NCBI RefSeq assembly: GCF_000526935.1
Contig: NZ_JAHA01000008.1
Coordinates: 124,001 to 188,000 of the forward strand
DNA length: 64,000 nt
DNA from: Butyrivibrio sp. FCS014
GTDB taxonomy: Bacteria > Bacillota > Clostridia > Lachnospirales > Lachnospiraceae
Direction: 5' to 3'
In this document: one piece after another, positions 1-8,619 of the stretch
Numbering within the stretch: position 1 is the first letter of the stretch
Layout: every line of letters begins with the position of its first letter
The notes under the pieces: model-generated
Seen by the model: the letters and a program-made list of their open reading frames with translations, nothing else
Told to the model about the DNA's origin: nothing
Databases searched by the model: none
Position numbers and translations under genes: made by a program

Positions 1-58
1 GCTCTATAAGTTCTTTTCCATAGCTGTCTCTTGTAGCTATCTTCTTAACTTCACTCAT
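1..58 (-). CDS. Transketolase C-terminal subunit, 5' end only (partial)
   Basis: The first 19 codons of a gene that runs off the left edge. Its start (MSEVKKIATRDSYGKEL) is typical of the C-terminal half of a split transketolase, which carries the pyrimidine-binding and C-terminal domains. A GGAGG ribosome binding site at 66-70 lies correctly before the ATG at 58-56. The N-terminal subunit ends 15 bp upstream, so the two halves are co-transcribed and should form one thiamine-diphosphate enzyme of the non-oxidative pentose phosphate pathway. It is identified from the short N-terminus and from its partner, not from domain content. Confidence 0.8.
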   Translation of the reverse strand, partial: MSEVKKIATRDSYGKELIE

Positions 59-73
59 GCTTCAACCTCCTTC

Positions 74-907
74 TCAGCCTTCCAACTCTTTGCCGATCTT
101 CTCAAGATCCGCCATAGCGATAGCATATTCTTCGTCGTTAGGTGCTACGCCGTGCCATGCAACCTGGCCTTCCATGAAGGAAACGCCCTTACCCTTGAGG
201 GAGTGTGCGATGATGGCTGTAGGCTGACCCTTAGTCTCTCTGGCCTCTTTGAAGGCTGCTCTGATGGCATCAAAGTCATGGGCATCGATATTGATAACAT
301 GGAAGTTGAAAGCTTCAAACTTCTTGTCAATGGGATAAGGTGAGCATACCTGATCGATAGGTCCGTCGATCTGAAGACCGTTGTTGTCTACGATAACAAC
401 AAGGTTGTCCAGCTTACGGAAGCCTGCAAACATAGCTGCCTCCCAAACCTGGCCCTCTTCGATCTCACCGTCGCCAAGAAGCGTATAGGTTCTGTAGTCT
501 TTATTATCAAGTTTTGCAGAAAGAGCCATTCCGCAGGCAACCGAGATGCCCTGTCCAAGTGAGCCGCTGCTCATATCAAGGCCGGGAAGGTACTGCATAC
601 TGGGGTGACCCTGAAGTCTTGATCCCAGCTTACGAAGTGTTGTGAGCTCCTCAACAGGGAAGTAGCCCTTCTGTGCCATTACAGAGTAAAGGCCGGGTGC
701 TGTATGTCCCTTTGAAAGAACAAAGCGGTCTCTGTCGGGGTTCTTAGGATCCTTGGGATCTACATTCATCTCCTCAAAATACAGATATGTGAAGATATCT
801 GCTGCTGATAAGGATCCGCCGGGATGTCCGGCCTTTGCCGCATGAACCGCTGTAACAATGCCCTTGCGGACTTCGTTTGCAATTTTCTGCAATTCTAAGT
901 TCTCCAT
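74..907 (-). CDS. Transketolase, N-terminal (TPP-binding) subunit
   Basis: 277 residues, the usual size for the N-terminal half of a split transketolase. GHPGGSLSAADI near residue 27 and the thiamine-diphosphate signature GDGEIEEGQ followed by DNNGLQIDG are visible. The enzyme moves two-carbon units between pentose and other sugar phosphates, turning xylulose-5-phosphate and ribose-5-phosphate into glycolytic intermediates. It sits last but one in the arabinose operon, downstream of the epimerase gene by 27 bp and directly before the C-terminal subunit. That placement fits a dedicated drain for D-xylulose-5-phosphate made from arabinose. Expression probably follows the araR promoter. Confidence 0.93.
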   Translation of the reverse strand: MENLELQKIANEVRKGIVTAVHAAKAGHPGGSLSAADIFTYLYFEEMNVDPKDPKNPDRDRFVLSKGHTAPGLYSVMAQKGYFPVEELTTLRKLGSRLQGHPSMQYLPGLDMSSGSLGQGISVACGMALSAKLDNKDYRTYTLLGDGEIEEGQVWEAAMFAGFRKLDNLVVIVDNNGLQIDGPIDQVCSPYPIDKKFEAFNFHVINIDAHDFDAIRAAFKEARETKGQPTAIIAHSLKGKGVSFMEGQVAWHGVAPNDEEYAIAMADLEKIGKELEG

Positions 908-934
908 ATTTCCTCCTTAAATAAAAAACGTCGT

Positions 935-1639
935 TCAGCCTTCGGATTGCTGACCATAATACGCGTTTGCGCCGTGCTTACGGTAGTAGTGCTTGTCCTG
1001 CAGCTCCTGGGGAGCAGGCTTAACCTCGGGATTGATCACTTCGCATCTGTAGGCCATCTTGGCAACTTCCTCTGCCACTACGGCATTGTGAACTGCTTCG
1101 TGAGCATCCTTGCCCCAGGTGAACACACCGTGATTTTTACACAAAACGGCGGGAACTGCAACAGGATCTTTGCCCATACGATTAAATTCGTCCACGATAA
1201 GATGTCCCGTGTTCTCCTCGTAGGCAGACTCTATCTCGTCCTTGTTAAGGCACCTTACGCAGGGAATCTCACCGTAGAAATAATCCGCATGGGTTGTTCC
1301 GTAGCAGGGAATACTCCTGCCTGCCTGAGCCCAGCTTGTTGCGTATGAAGAATGGGTATGGACCACACCTCCCACATCCTTAAAGGCCTTGTAGATCTCA
1401 ACGTGGGTCGGAGTGTCGGAGGAGGGATTTAACTTTCCCTCAACCTTGTTGCCGTTAAGGTCCATAACAACCATATCGTCCGGTGTCATTGTATCATAAT
1501 CTACGCCGCTTGGCTTGATAACAAATAAACCGCTCTCTCTGTCTATCTCGCTCACATTGCCCCAGGTAAAGGTAACCAGGCCGTATTTGGGAAGCAGGAT
1601 ATTGGCTTCATAAACTTTTTTCTTGAGTTCTTCTAACAT
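935..1639 (-). CDS. araD: L-ribulose-5-phosphate 4-epimerase
   Basis: 234 residues, the family length. It belongs to the class II aldolase/AraD family. Visible motifs are GNVSEID near the N-terminus, the substrate loop SSDTPTH, the metal-binding HTHSSYATSWAQ stretch with GTTHADYF, and KNHGVFTWG towards the C-terminus. It converts L-ribulose-5-phosphate to D-xylulose-5-phosphate, the last arabinose-specific step. It lies between the kinase gene and the transketolase subunits on the same strand. L-fuculose-phosphate aldolase is the main alternative, but the context and the THADYF region favour AraD. A separate L-arabinose isomerase gene (araA) is not in this operon. Confidence 0.93.
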   Translation of the reverse strand: MLEELKKKVYEANILLPKYGLVTFTWGNVSEIDRESGLFVIKPSGVDYDTMTPDDMVVMDLNGNKVEGKLNPSSDTPTHVEIYKAFKDVGGVVHTHSSYATSWAQAGRSIPCYGTTHADYFYGEIPCVRCLNKDEIESAYEENTGHLIVDEFNRMGKDPVAVPAVLCKNHGVFTWGKDAHEAVHNAVVAEEVAKMAYRCEVINPEVKPAPQELQDKHYYRKHGANAYYGQQSEG

Positions 1640-1662
1640 AATATTTCTCCATCCATAATTGT

Positions 1663-1693
1663 ATTACGGAGCATCATTACAATGCTCCGTAAT
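1663..1693 (-). other. Perfect 12-bp intercistronic hairpin between kinase and araD
   Basis: ATTACGGAGCAT (1663-1674) and its exact reverse complement (1682-1693) flank a 7-nt loop in the 101-bp gap between the kinase stop and the araD start. No T-run follows on the minus strand, so it is not a classical terminator. It could be an RNA processing or stabilising structure that sets the ratio of kinase to epimerase message, or a protein-binding palindrome. The symmetry is directly visible; the role is inferred. Confidence 0.6.
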
Positions 1694-1740
1694 TATTGCT
1701 CTATTGTTACCAAAAAGGAAGTTCTGCTTTCACAGGGTGA

Positions 1741-3333
1741 TTACTTAAGGTTATCTACTGCTGCTCTCTCTATTGCAAGTCCGGCATTGTAATCCTTCAT
1801 GAAATCATCAAAGCCCTTTACATCATCGCTGTCGGGCTCGCAGGTCTCAACCTTGCCGCCAACGAATACCTTTTCGTTGAGGTACTTCTCAAGGGTATCT
1901 CCCTCAGCCTTCTGAACCATGTAGCCTGCAAGGATAGCCTGTCCCCAGGGACCGCCCTCTCCTGCTGTCTCCATAAGCTTGATGGGAGTGTTAAGGGCTG
2001 CTGCCATTACTCTGTCACCAACTCCGCGAACCTTGAAGAATCCGCCCTGTCCGAAGAAGAAGTCTGCCTTTACGTTCTCCTCCTTCATAAGGATGTCGTT
2101 ACCTGCCTTGAGAGCTCCAAGAGATGTATAAAGATGTGTTCTCATGAAGTTTGCAAGATTAAACTTGTCATCAGGTCTTCTTACAAAGAGAGGCCTTCCC
2201 TCATTGAAGCCTGTGATGGACTCACCTGAGAAATAGTTATAGGCAAGGAGTCCGCCACAGTCTGCATCTCCCTCCATAGCTCTGCGATAAAGTGTTCCGT
2301 AAAGAGTATCGTCGTCAACCTCCTTGCCGATGGCAGAGGCAAACTCTCTAAAGAGGCTTACCCATGCATTCAGATCGGAAGTACAGTTGTTGCAGTGAAC
2401 CATGGCAACTTCCTCACCTGAAGGTGTTGTTACCAGGTCAAGTTCGGGATATGCCTTTGAAAGGCTGTGCTCAAGAACAACCATTGAGAATACGGAAGTT
2501 CCGGCGGAGATGTTACCTGTCCTTACGCCTACGGAGTTTGTTGCAACCATGCCGGTTCCTGCATCACCCTCGGGAGGACATACAGGGATTCCTGCCTTGA
2601 GCGTTCCGGTGGGATCCAGCTTTTTTGCACCCTCTTCTGTAAGTTTGCCTGCGGCTGCTCCTGCGGGAAGAGACTTGGGAATGATGTCCCTTATCTTCCA
2701 GCCAAGGTTCTTGTCTGCAATGAGCTCGTCAAACTGATCCAGCATCTTCTGGTTGTAGTCGCAGGTTGCGGAATCGATAGGGAACATTCCGGATGCATCG
2801 CCGACGCCCAGAACCTTCTCACCTGTGAGCTGCCAGTGAATGTAGCCTGCAAGGGTTGTGAAGAAATCGATCTTGCCGATGTGGTCCTCACCGTTGAGGA
2901 TTGCCTGATAGAGGTGAGCAATGCTCCATCTCTGAGGAATGTGATATCCAAACAGGTCTGTGAGCTTCTCGGAAGCTTCTTCCGTAATGGTGTTTCTCCA
3001 GGTTCTGAAGGGAACCAGAAGCTCCTGTCCGTTAAATGCCATATATCCGTGCATCATGGCAGAAAAGCCCATGGCACCTACGCTCTCAAGCTTCTCGCCG
3101 TACTGCTTCTCAACATCTGCCGCAAGATTCTTGTAGCAGTCTCTGAGTCCTTCCCAGATATCATCCAGTGTGTAGGTCCAGATACCGTTGTCCAGACGGT
3201 TCTCCCATCCGTGTGAACCGGATGCGATAGGATTGTAATCATAGTCTGTAAGAACAGCCTTGATCCTGGTGGAACCAAACTCGATACCCAGTAATGTCTT
3301 TCCCTCTGCTATAGCCTTTTTTACATCACCCAT
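1741..3333 (-). CDS. FGGY-family sugar kinase, probable L-ribulokinase
   Basis: About 530 residues with the FGGY/actin-fold start [15 protein letters not shown] and the C-terminal ATPase-domain glycines ([30 protein letters not shown]). It should phosphorylate L-ribulose at O5 before AraD. The ATG at 3333 is chosen because AAGGAG (3341-3346) stands 7 nt upstream; an in-frame ATG at 3375 has no ribosome binding site. It is flanked by araR and araD, which points to ribulose as substrate. The sequence looks unlike the classical AraB of enteric bacteria and may be the alternative clostridial ribulokinase type, as described for Clostridium acetobutylicum. Xylulokinase is the other possibility. Confidence 0.85.
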   Translation of the reverse strand: MGDVKKAIAEGKTLLGIEFGSTRIKAVLTDYDYNPIASGSHGWENRLDNGIWTYTLDDIWEGLRDCYKNLAADVEKQYGEKLESVGAMGFSAMMHGYMAFNGQELLVPFRTWRNTITEEASEKLTDLFGYHIPQRWSIAHLYQAILNGEDHIGKIDFFTTLAGYIHWQLTGEKVLGVGDASGMFPIDSATCDYNQKMLDQFDELIADKNLGWKIRDIIPKSLPAGAAAGKLTEEGAKKLDPTGTLKAGIPVCPPEGDAGTGMVATNSVGVRTGNISAGTSVFSMVVLEHSLSKAYPELDLVTTPSGEEVAMVHCNNCTSDLNAWVSLFREFASAIGKEVDDDTLYGTLYRRAMEGDADCGGLLAYNYFSGESITGFNEGRPLFVRRPDDKFNLANFMRTHLYTSLGALKAGNDILMKEENVKADFFFGQGGFFKVRGVGDRVMAAALNTPIKLMETAGEGGPWGQAILAGYMVQKAEGDTLEKYLNEKVFVGGKVETCEPDSDDVKGFDDFMKDYNAGLAIERAAVDNLK

Positions 3334-3411
3334 AATCTGTCTCCTTACTGCTGCGATAACCGCAGCCATCCCCATTTGTTTATTATTTATTGCAACGCCT
3401 TTTTGGCGAAG

Positions 3412-4491
3412 TCATTCATATTGTCTGACCGAGTCCCTTAAGATCACATCTTCCTTAAATTCGTAGGTCGCGCTGAAGGAGATCTGTCCGCTGTGGATCA
3501 TCCTTATCATGTTCTGGGCAGCTCTTTTGCCAAGCTCTGCCTTGGGATGCGGTATTGAAGAAATGGTGGTTCCGCGAACGCCCATCCTTGCGATATCCGA
3601 GTCATCCATAGCCACAATGGACATCTGCTGCGGGATCTTAAGACCGCCGTCTATCAATACCTCCATCAGCATTCCCGCCACCTGGTCGTTGTAGCAGAAC
3701 ACTGCGCTGCACCCTTTAAGTCTCTCCCTGGCCTTGATCAATGCCTCCTTGCCGTTCCTGATATCTATGGTGTCGATCCAGTTGACATGATCGTAAGAGA
3801 AGGGCACTCCTGCTTCAGTTATGGCCTTAAGATACCCTCTGTACCTCTCTCTTCCCTGTCCGTCGTCAAGTTTAAGGACACAGCCTATATCCCTGTGGCC
3901 CAGATTTATAAGGGCCTTCACCGCCCTATAGGCACACTCCGCATCGTTCAGGGAAACGTGCGGCATATCCAGCTCAGGATAGAAGCTGTTGATAAAAAGA
4001 ATCTTCACATTCCGGTCACGGAGCTTCCTGTATAGTTCCATATTTGGATTGGGAAGGGCACTCTTTACAGGTTCCATAATGATGCCGGCTATGTCGCTGC
4101 GGCTAAGAAGGTCTGTAAGGATCTGCCTCTCCTTGCCCACGGTATTGTCCGAAAATGACAGCTGCATAGAATATCCCTTGTCGCTCAAAGTGCTCTCGAT
4201 GCCCCTTATGGTGCTGGGGAAAATATAGTCATCCACATAGGTGGTGACCACGGCAATCACGTTCCTTTCGCCTTCCTCAGCCCGCTGATCCACCAGGTAG
4301 GTACCGCTCCCCCTTCGGCTCTCCAAAAGCCCGTCCTCCGCCAGCTTGGCGATTGCATGCCTCACTGTCTGTCTGCTGAGCCCGAATCTGTCGCAGAGTT
4401 CGTTCTCTGAGGGCAGTTTCTCTCCGGGTTTCAGGGTGCCTTCATCTATGCATTCAGTTATCCAGTCGATTATTTTCTGATATTTAGCCAC
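3412..4491 (-). CDS. araR: Arabinose repressor, GntR/LacI-type (AraR)
   Basis: 359 residues in two parts. Residues 1-70 form a GntR-type winged helix (KLPSENELCDRFGLSRQTVRHAIAKL, then GSGTYLV); residues 80-350 are a LacI/periplasmic-binding-type sensor (VIAVVTTYVDDYIFPS, AVFCYNDQVAGM, ISIVAMDD-like core). This hybrid is the hallmark of AraR, which represses arabinose genes and releases DNA on binding L-arabinose. It is the first gene of the operon, so it should regulate itself. A TTGTA-N4-TACAA palindrome and a pair of AGTTGTAT repeats lie in its upstream region. The identification rests on architecture and neighbours. Confidence 0.92.
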   Translation of the reverse strand: MAKYQKIIDWITECIDEGTLKPGEKLPSENELCDRFGLSRQTVRHAIAKLAEDGLLESRRGSGTYLVDQRAEEGERNVIAVVTTYVDDYIFPSTIRGIESTLSDKGYSMQLSFSDNTVGKERQILTDLLSRSDIAGIIMEPVKSALPNPNMELYRKLRDRNVKILFINSFYPELDMPHVSLNDAECAYRAVKALINLGHRDIGCVLKLDDGQGRERYRGYLKAITEAGVPFSYDHVNWIDTIDIRNGKEALIKARERLKGCSAVFCYNDQVAGMLMEVLIDGGLKIPQQMSIVAMDDSDIARMGVRGTTISSIPHPKAELGKRAAQNMIRMIHSGQISFSATYEFKEDVILRDSVRQYE

Positions 4492-4504
4492 TGTTATCTA
4501 CCAA

Positions 4505-4531
4505 AGTTGTATTGTTTTGCAATAGTTGTAT
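4505..4531 (-). promoter_or_regulatory. Direct repeat AGTTGTAT x2 in araR leader (candidate operator)
   Basis: AGTTGTAT occurs at 4505-4512 and 4524-4531, 19 bp apart, with an inner inverted repeat TATTG-N5-CAATA between them. The element lies between the mapped-by-eye promoter and the araR start codon, at about +67 to +94, a position where a bound repressor could act as a roadblock. The repeats share TTGTAT with the upstream palindrome at 4658-4677. Binding by AraR is inferred. Confidence 0.4.
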
Positions 4532-4562
4532 CGATATGTTGCGAATCTCAGCCCGCTGTATC

Positions 4563-4625
4563 AAAAAAGGCTCTGCAGGCCATAATTCGCCATCCGTGCG
4601 AATTCATCATAAATCCTGCAGAACC
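4563..4625 (-). terminator. Long imperfect hairpin plus T-run downstream of the glycosylase gene
   Basis: GGCTCTGCAGG (4569-4579) pairs 10 of 11 with 4615-4625; inside it AATTCGC (4584-4590) pairs perfectly with 4598-4604. On the minus strand the structure is followed by six T residues. Transcripts reading through from the upstream glycosylase gene would form it, so it may end that unit. Its 5' arm overlaps the araR promoter spacer, so transcripts starting at araR would contain only the inner hairpin. Confidence 0.4.
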
Positions 4626-4634
4626 TAACGTCAA
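4606..4634 (-). promoter_or_regulatory. Promoter of the araR operon
   Basis: TTGACG (4634-4629) and TATGAT (4611-4606) are separated by exactly 17 bp on the minus strand, a good match to the housekeeping sigma consensus. Transcription would start near 4598, giving a leader of about 107 nt before the araR ATG at 4491. No other strong promoter was seen inside the operon. Confidence 0.65.
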
Positions 4635-4657
4635 TTAACATAATGAACAATTTTGGA

Positions 4658-4677
4658 AACTTGTATATGTACAAATT
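4658..4677. promoter_or_regulatory. AraR-like operator palindrome
   Basis: TTGTA (4661-4665) and TACAA (4670-4674) form a perfect inverted repeat with a 4-bp spacer, extended by A/T on both sides. The Bacillus subtilis AraR consensus is ATTTGTACGTACAAAT, so this site has the same half-sites with 2 bp more spacing. It is centred about 70 bp upstream of the predicted start of araR transcription. Assignment to AraR is inferred from resemblance and position. Confidence 0.5.
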
Positions 4678-4711
4678 TCACTCACCGGAGCACAAATCTC
4701 CGGTATACCGA

Positions 4712-5530
4712 TCACATTCCCTCCATCCTTGAATAGAAAAAAAGATACTGCTGCATGACACCGTTGTATGGCGCGTACTCATCAAACAAAAAGCCTTCCG
4801 GATACCGCTGCTCCAAAACCCTGTTGATCCAGACATCCTTCGGGAAAGCATCCAGCCTGTGATATCCGAACAGGATCTCGCAGTTGGCCACCTTTACTCC
4901 AACGCCGAAGAGCTTTAGAAGTTCCTCCATCAGCGCCTCATCATCAAGGCTCTTCCAGGCCTCAAGGTCCACCGCACCGGCAACAACATCCAGCGCTGCC
5001 CTGTGGACGTACTTGTCTCTGTAGCCAAGGCTGCAGCCTGAGAGCTGCTCCATGGTAAGGGCCGCCAGGGCTTTGGCCGTGGGAAAAGAGTATATGGCTT
5101 TCCCTTCAGTATCTTCAGCGATCTTCTCTCCCGCAAGAGCGCACAGCTTCTCGATGGAAGCCTTGATCGCCGGGATGTTTTTTCTCTGGGAAATGATAAA
5201 GGAGATCAGCATCTCGAAGGGATCCTGCTTAAGGATCCTTATGCCCTTTCCAAACTCCGAGGCGTTATAAAGATACTCATCTTTCTTTTTATCTATCTTT
5301 TTCCTGATATCCCGGTAGCTGGTGCCAAGGTCAAAGTACTCTCTCCAGAATTCTTCAAACTCAGCCTCATCGCAGCCAAAATCGTAGCGGTCATCATCCA
5401 GTTCTTTTACCAGAACATGGCGATTTCCGGCAGCCACGCTGTAGCCTCCTTCACACCTGTTGAAGCGGAAGCACTGCCCGCTGTCTGCTATTTTCGCCAG
5501 ATCAAAATCGTCTTCTATCTTTATGATCAT
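4712..5530 (-). CDS. 8-oxoguanine DNA glycosylase / AP lyase (OGG1-like)
   Basis: 272 residues with an OGG-type N-terminal domain followed by a helix-hairpin-helix GPD domain. GVGVKVANC (209-217) gives the hairpin with the likely Schiff-base lysine K213, and DAFPKDVWINR (227-237) gives the catalytic aspartate D232. SFIISQRKNIPAIKASIEKL (110-129) matches the region before the hairpin. It should excise oxidised guanine and nick the abasic site. The gene overlaps the upstream nuclease-like gene by 29 bp, so the two are probably translated from one message. AlkA-type alkyl-base glycosylase is the alternative, less likely given K213. Confidence 0.85.
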   Translation of the reverse strand: MIIKIEDDFDLAKIADSGQCFRFNRCEGGYSVAAGNRHVLVKELDDDRYDFGCDEAEFEEFWREYFDLGTSYRDIRKKIDKKKDEYLYNASEFGKGIRILKQDPFEMLISFIISQRKNIPAIKASIEKLCALAGEKIAEDTEGKAIYSFPTAKALAALTMEQLSGCSLGYRDKYVHRAALDVVAGAVDLEAWKSLDDEALMEELLKLFGVGVKVANCEILFGYHRLDAFPKDVWINRVLEQRYPEGFLFDEYAPYNGVMQQYLFFYSRMEGM

Positions 5531-5990
5531 TGGAATCCTCTAATGTATCCATGCTGTCAACATAGCCCCTGTCCCAGAGCATGATGTTGAGCTTTTTGGC
5601 AAGTTCCACCGCAGGCTGGGTGAAGTACTGATTGGTCATGACCACTCCCACCATCCTGTCGTAGAAGTCCCTGCCTGCATAGACCTCCTGCACAGCCTTG
5701 ACGCCGATGGGCTTATCGTAGCACTTGCACTGAATGGCGTATGTTATGCCATCCTTTTCTGCAAGGATATCTGCACCGAAATCCCCGCTGCCTTTGGTAA
5801 CTTCCACCTCAAGAAAGCCGTTGGAAGCAAGAAGATCCGCGCAATAATACTCAAAATCGTGACCCTCCATCTCATCCATGGGAAGCTCCTTATCGCCCCG
5901 GTTTCGAAGATAGTGAAACAGGGCTGCCACGAGGATGATCGCCACGATCGCAACGCATATTAAGATGATCGTTATAAATGAATCAAACAT
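5502..5990 (-). CDS. Membrane-anchored Mrr-like restriction endonuclease-fold protein
   Basis: 162 residues. Residues 5-27 are a transmembrane helix (ITIILICVAIVAIILVAALF), followed by a short charged linker and a PD-(D/E)XK-fold domain of the Mrr_cat type: FEYYCADLLASNGF, then GSGDFGADIL with the catalytic aspartate, then AIQCKCY giving the QxK variant of the nuclease motif. Proteins of this type cleave DNA, sometimes in a methylation-dependent way, though many membrane-tethered versions are uncharacterised. Its 3' end overlaps the glycosylase gene, hinting at a DNA-repair rather than a restriction role. No methyltransferase partner is adjacent. Confidence 0.8.
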   Translation of the reverse strand: MFDSFITIILICVAIVAIILVAALFHYLRNRGDKELPMDEMEGHDFEYYCADLLASNGFLEVEVTKGSGDFGADILAEKDGITYAIQCKCYDKPIGVKAVQEVYAGRDFYDRMVGVVMTNQYFTQPAVELAKKLNIMLWDRGYVDSMDTLEDSNDHKDRRRF

Positions 5991-6013
5991 GTACTGTCCC
6001 TTTGAACAAAGAA

Positions 6014-7093
6014 TTACAGCTTAAGGTCTCCCTCTTTAACCCATCCGAGTTTTACCACTACCTGATGAATGATCAGTGAGAAAACAGCGGGAAGCACAAA
6101 GGAAATAAGAACCAGTCCAAGCCAGTCAAAACCTGTGATTCCGGCTTTAGCTCCGTTTGCAATGTCGTTAACCCATCCGGTGTAAACTCCAATCTGTCCG
6201 ACAAGTCCGCAGGTTCCCATTCCGGAAGAAACGGGAGCGCCGTTCATCTGAAGTCTGAAGATGCAGGTAGCGATAGGACCTGTGATGGCTGATGCTACCG
6301 TAGGAGCAATCCATACTCTGGGATTCTTGATGATGTTACCCATCTGAAGCATGGAGGTTCCGATACCCTGTGAAACAAGGCCGCCCCACTTGTTCTCCTT
6401 GAAGGAGATGACTGCAAAACCGACCATCTGTGCACAGCATCCGGCAACAGCTGCTCCGCCGGCAAGCCCCGTAAGTCCAAGAGCTGCGCAGATAGCTGCT
6501 GAAGAAATGGGAAGTGTAAGCGCCATACCAACCAGCACGGAAACCAGGATTCCCATAAGGAAGGGCTGAAGCTCTGTTGCCCACATGATGAGATTTCCCA
6601 AAGCCATGGCTGCTCTGCCAAGAGGCGGTGCTATAAGCCATGAGAAGAACACGCCCACTCCGATGGTAACAAGGGGTGTTACAAGAATATCAACTTTAGT
6701 TTCTTTGGAAACTGCTTTTCCGAATTCTGCGGCGAGGATTGCCACAAACAGAACTGCCAGAGGACCGCCGGCTCCGCCCAGAGCGTTAGCAGCAAATCCA
6801 ACTGTGATCATTGAAAAAAGAACCAGCGGCGGACACTTAAGTGCATAGCCAATAGCCACTGCCATTGCAGGGCCGCTCATGGCTGTAGCCAGACCGCCAA
6901 CGGTGTAATCGGTGCCTGCGATGGTGGCAACCGACTTCATAAGAAACGGGATTTTAAACTGTGTCCCAACAGTGTTGATGATGGTTCCGATGAGCAGGGA
7001 ACAAAAAAGTCCCTGGGCCATAGCCCCCAGCGCATCGATTCCGTATCTCTTTAAAGAGATCTCAATGTCCTTGCGTTTTAAAAACTCTTTCAT
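6014..7093 (-). CDS. PTS IIC-like membrane protein (PTS_EIIC_2 type)
   Basis: 359 residues, almost entirely hydrophobic with about nine or ten membrane segments and many glycines (GAMAQGLFCSLLIGTIINTVG, GGAGGPLAVLFVAILAAEFGK). It resembles the PTS_EIIC_2 family of PTS-like membrane components that stand alone without IIA/IIB partners. The substrate is unknown; no PTS cytoplasmic domains are encoded nearby. A GGGGAG ribosome binding site precedes the ATG. It is probably transcribed separately from cstA, since 83 bp separate them. Confidence 0.75.
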   Translation of the reverse strand: MKEFLKRKDIEISLKRYGIDALGAMAQGLFCSLLIGTIINTVGTQFKIPFLMKSVATIAGTDYTVGGLATAMSGPAMAVAIGYALKCPPLVLFSMITVGFAANALGGAGGPLAVLFVAILAAEFGKAVSKETKVDILVTPLVTIGVGVFFSWLIAPPLGRAAMALGNLIMWATELQPFLMGILVSVLVGMALTLPISSAAICAALGLTGLAGGAAVAGCCAQMVGFAVISFKENKWGGLVSQGIGTSMLQMGNIIKNPRVWIAPTVASAITGPIATCIFRLQMNGAPVSSGMGTCGLVGQIGVYTGWVNDIANGAKAGITGFDWLGLVLISFVLPAVFSLIIHQVVVKLGWVKEGDLKL

Positions 7094-7176
7094 ACCTTAT
7101 CTCCCCTTAAGTATTTTCATTTTGATATAGTACTCCAGGGAGCCTTGGCTTGGCAACCGTTTTTCGGGTATGAACA

Positions 7177-8607
7177 TCACTTTTTCTCGTGCTTTTTCTC
7201 AATGACACAGGTGGTCAGGTACAGCACCAGAAGCATCCCTGCCAGAATAATGCCAACGGGATATGCAACCGTCCCCGGCAGGCGCAGGCCCTCATCGGCC
7301 ATAATTATATATGTGGTGACAACCGCCGTCATGAAGACTGCCGGCAGAGCGGTGATCAGCGATCCGATCCTGTTTCTCTCGCTCTTTAAAAGATACACAG
7401 TGGCAACCCAAAGGGCGATGGTGGCCAGAGTCTGATTGCTCCAGGAAAAATATCTCCATAAAACATTGAAGTCCAGCTGGGTAAGGAACGCTCCTGCTGC
7501 CAGAAGCGGGATGGTTATGATGAGTCTTTTCCCAAGGTTCTTCTGGTCAAACCCCGTCCACTCAGCCAGAATAAGGCGTGCACTTCTAAAGGCTGTATCC
7601 CCTGAAGTTATGGGGCATACCACAACACCGATAATGGCAAGGATCCCTCCCACCTGCCCAAGCATGGTTTTGCTGATGTTGTAGACAACTCCCGACTGGC
7701 CGATTGATGTCAGTCCCAGCTGCAGTTGCTCGGTATCCCCGTAAAAAGCCATGCCTGCTGCCGCCCACACCAGCGCAATAACCGATTCCGCTATCATCGC
7801 ACCGTAAAAGACCCTTCGACCGTCCTTAACGCTGATGATGCACTTTGCAACTATGGGGCACTGGGTGGCATGAAATCCCGAAATAGCGCCGCAGGCCACG
7901 GTTATGAACATAAAGGGAAATACGGGAAGGTTCTCGGGATGAAGATTTTCAAAAGCAATCTCCGGAATCCGGTACTGAGGAAGGATAAGCATTGCCCCTG
8001 TAATGCTGAGAGCCATGACGATAAGAACAACTCCGAATATGGGATAGAATCTTCCGATTATCTTATCGATGGGAAGAAGAGTTGCAAGAACATAATATAT
8101 GAGGATCACAACGATCCAGAAGATGGATCCCAGTTTTCCGCCGGTCAGGGTGTTGATGAGGGCTGCAGGGCTTGTGACAAACACCGTTCCCGTAAGAAGC
8201 AGCAAAAGAACCGAGAATATCCGCATAAGGTACATGGCACCCTTGCCAATGTACAATCCGGACAGTGCCGCTATTGAAGCACCGTTATTCTTTGCCGAGA
8301 TCATGCCGCACATATAGTCGTGGACGGCACCTCCCAGGATCGCACCGAAAACGATCCACAGGAATACCACAGGCCCGAAGCACGCGCCCATAAGGGCTCC
8401 GAAAATTGGGCCGGTTCCTGCTATATTCAGGAGCTGGATCAAAAAGGCCTTCCAGGTTTTCATGGGCACAATGTCCACTCCGTCGCTGTGATCCATGGCC
8501 GGCGTCATCCATCCGACAGGGTGAAAAACCGCCTCAGTAAACCTGCCGTAAAGAACATATCCTATAAACAGAATGATTATTGACGCTATGAATGTGATCA
8601 TGGTCAA
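7177..8607 (-). CDS. cstA: Carbon starvation protein CstA-type transporter
   Basis: 476 residues, a multi-pass membrane protein with the CstA signature near the N-terminus: GTGPIFGALMGACFGPVVFL and GGAVHDYM. CstA proteins import peptides or pyruvate during carbon limitation. This version is shorter than the roughly 700-residue enterobacterial form and matches the compact Firmicute type. The upstream thiamine pyrophosphokinase gene ends 12 bp before its start, so both form one unit. No LytTR-type regulators that sometimes accompany such genes are seen here. Confidence 0.88.
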   Translation of the reverse strand: MTMITFIASIIILFIGYVLYGRFTEAVFHPVGWMTPAMDHSDGVDIVPMKTWKAFLIQLLNIAGTGPIFGALMGACFGPVVFLWIVFGAILGGAVHDYMCGMISAKNNGASIAALSGLYIGKGAMYLMRIFSVLLLLLTGTVFVTSPAALINTLTGGKLGSIFWIVVILIYYVLATLLPIDKIIGRFYPIFGVVLIVMALSITGAMLILPQYRIPEIAFENLHPENLPVFPFMFITVACGAISGFHATQCPIVAKCIISVKDGRRVFYGAMIAESVIALVWAAAGMAFYGDTEQLQLGLTSIGQSGVVYNISKTMLGQVGGILAIIGVVVCPITSGDTAFRSARLILAEWTGFDQKNLGKRLIITIPLLAAGAFLTQLDFNVLWRYFSWSNQTLATIALWVATVYLLKSERNRIGSLITALPAVFMTAVVTTYIIMADEGLRLPGTVAYPVGIILAGMLLVLYLTTCVIEKKHEKK

Positions 8608-8619
8608 GCCTCCTGCAAG

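Noticed and set aside
947..1348. A 133-codon plus-strand frame opposite araD
   Set aside because: It is antisense to an intact conserved enzyme gene without any supporting signal.
3334..3375. An upstream start for the ribulokinase gene at 3375
   Set aside because: No ribosome binding site precedes it, while AAGGAG is ideally placed for the ATG at 3333, and the extra residues do not resemble an FGGY kinase start.
4563..4625. A riboswitch or attenuator leader for araR
   Set aside because: The 5' arm of the long hairpin overlaps the spacer of the best araR promoter, so transcripts starting there lack it. Only read-through RNA from the glycosylase gene could fold it.
7726..8277. A 183-codon plus-strand frame inside cstA
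   Set aside because: It is antisense to conserved membrane segments of CstA, and its product is highly charged and unlike any family.
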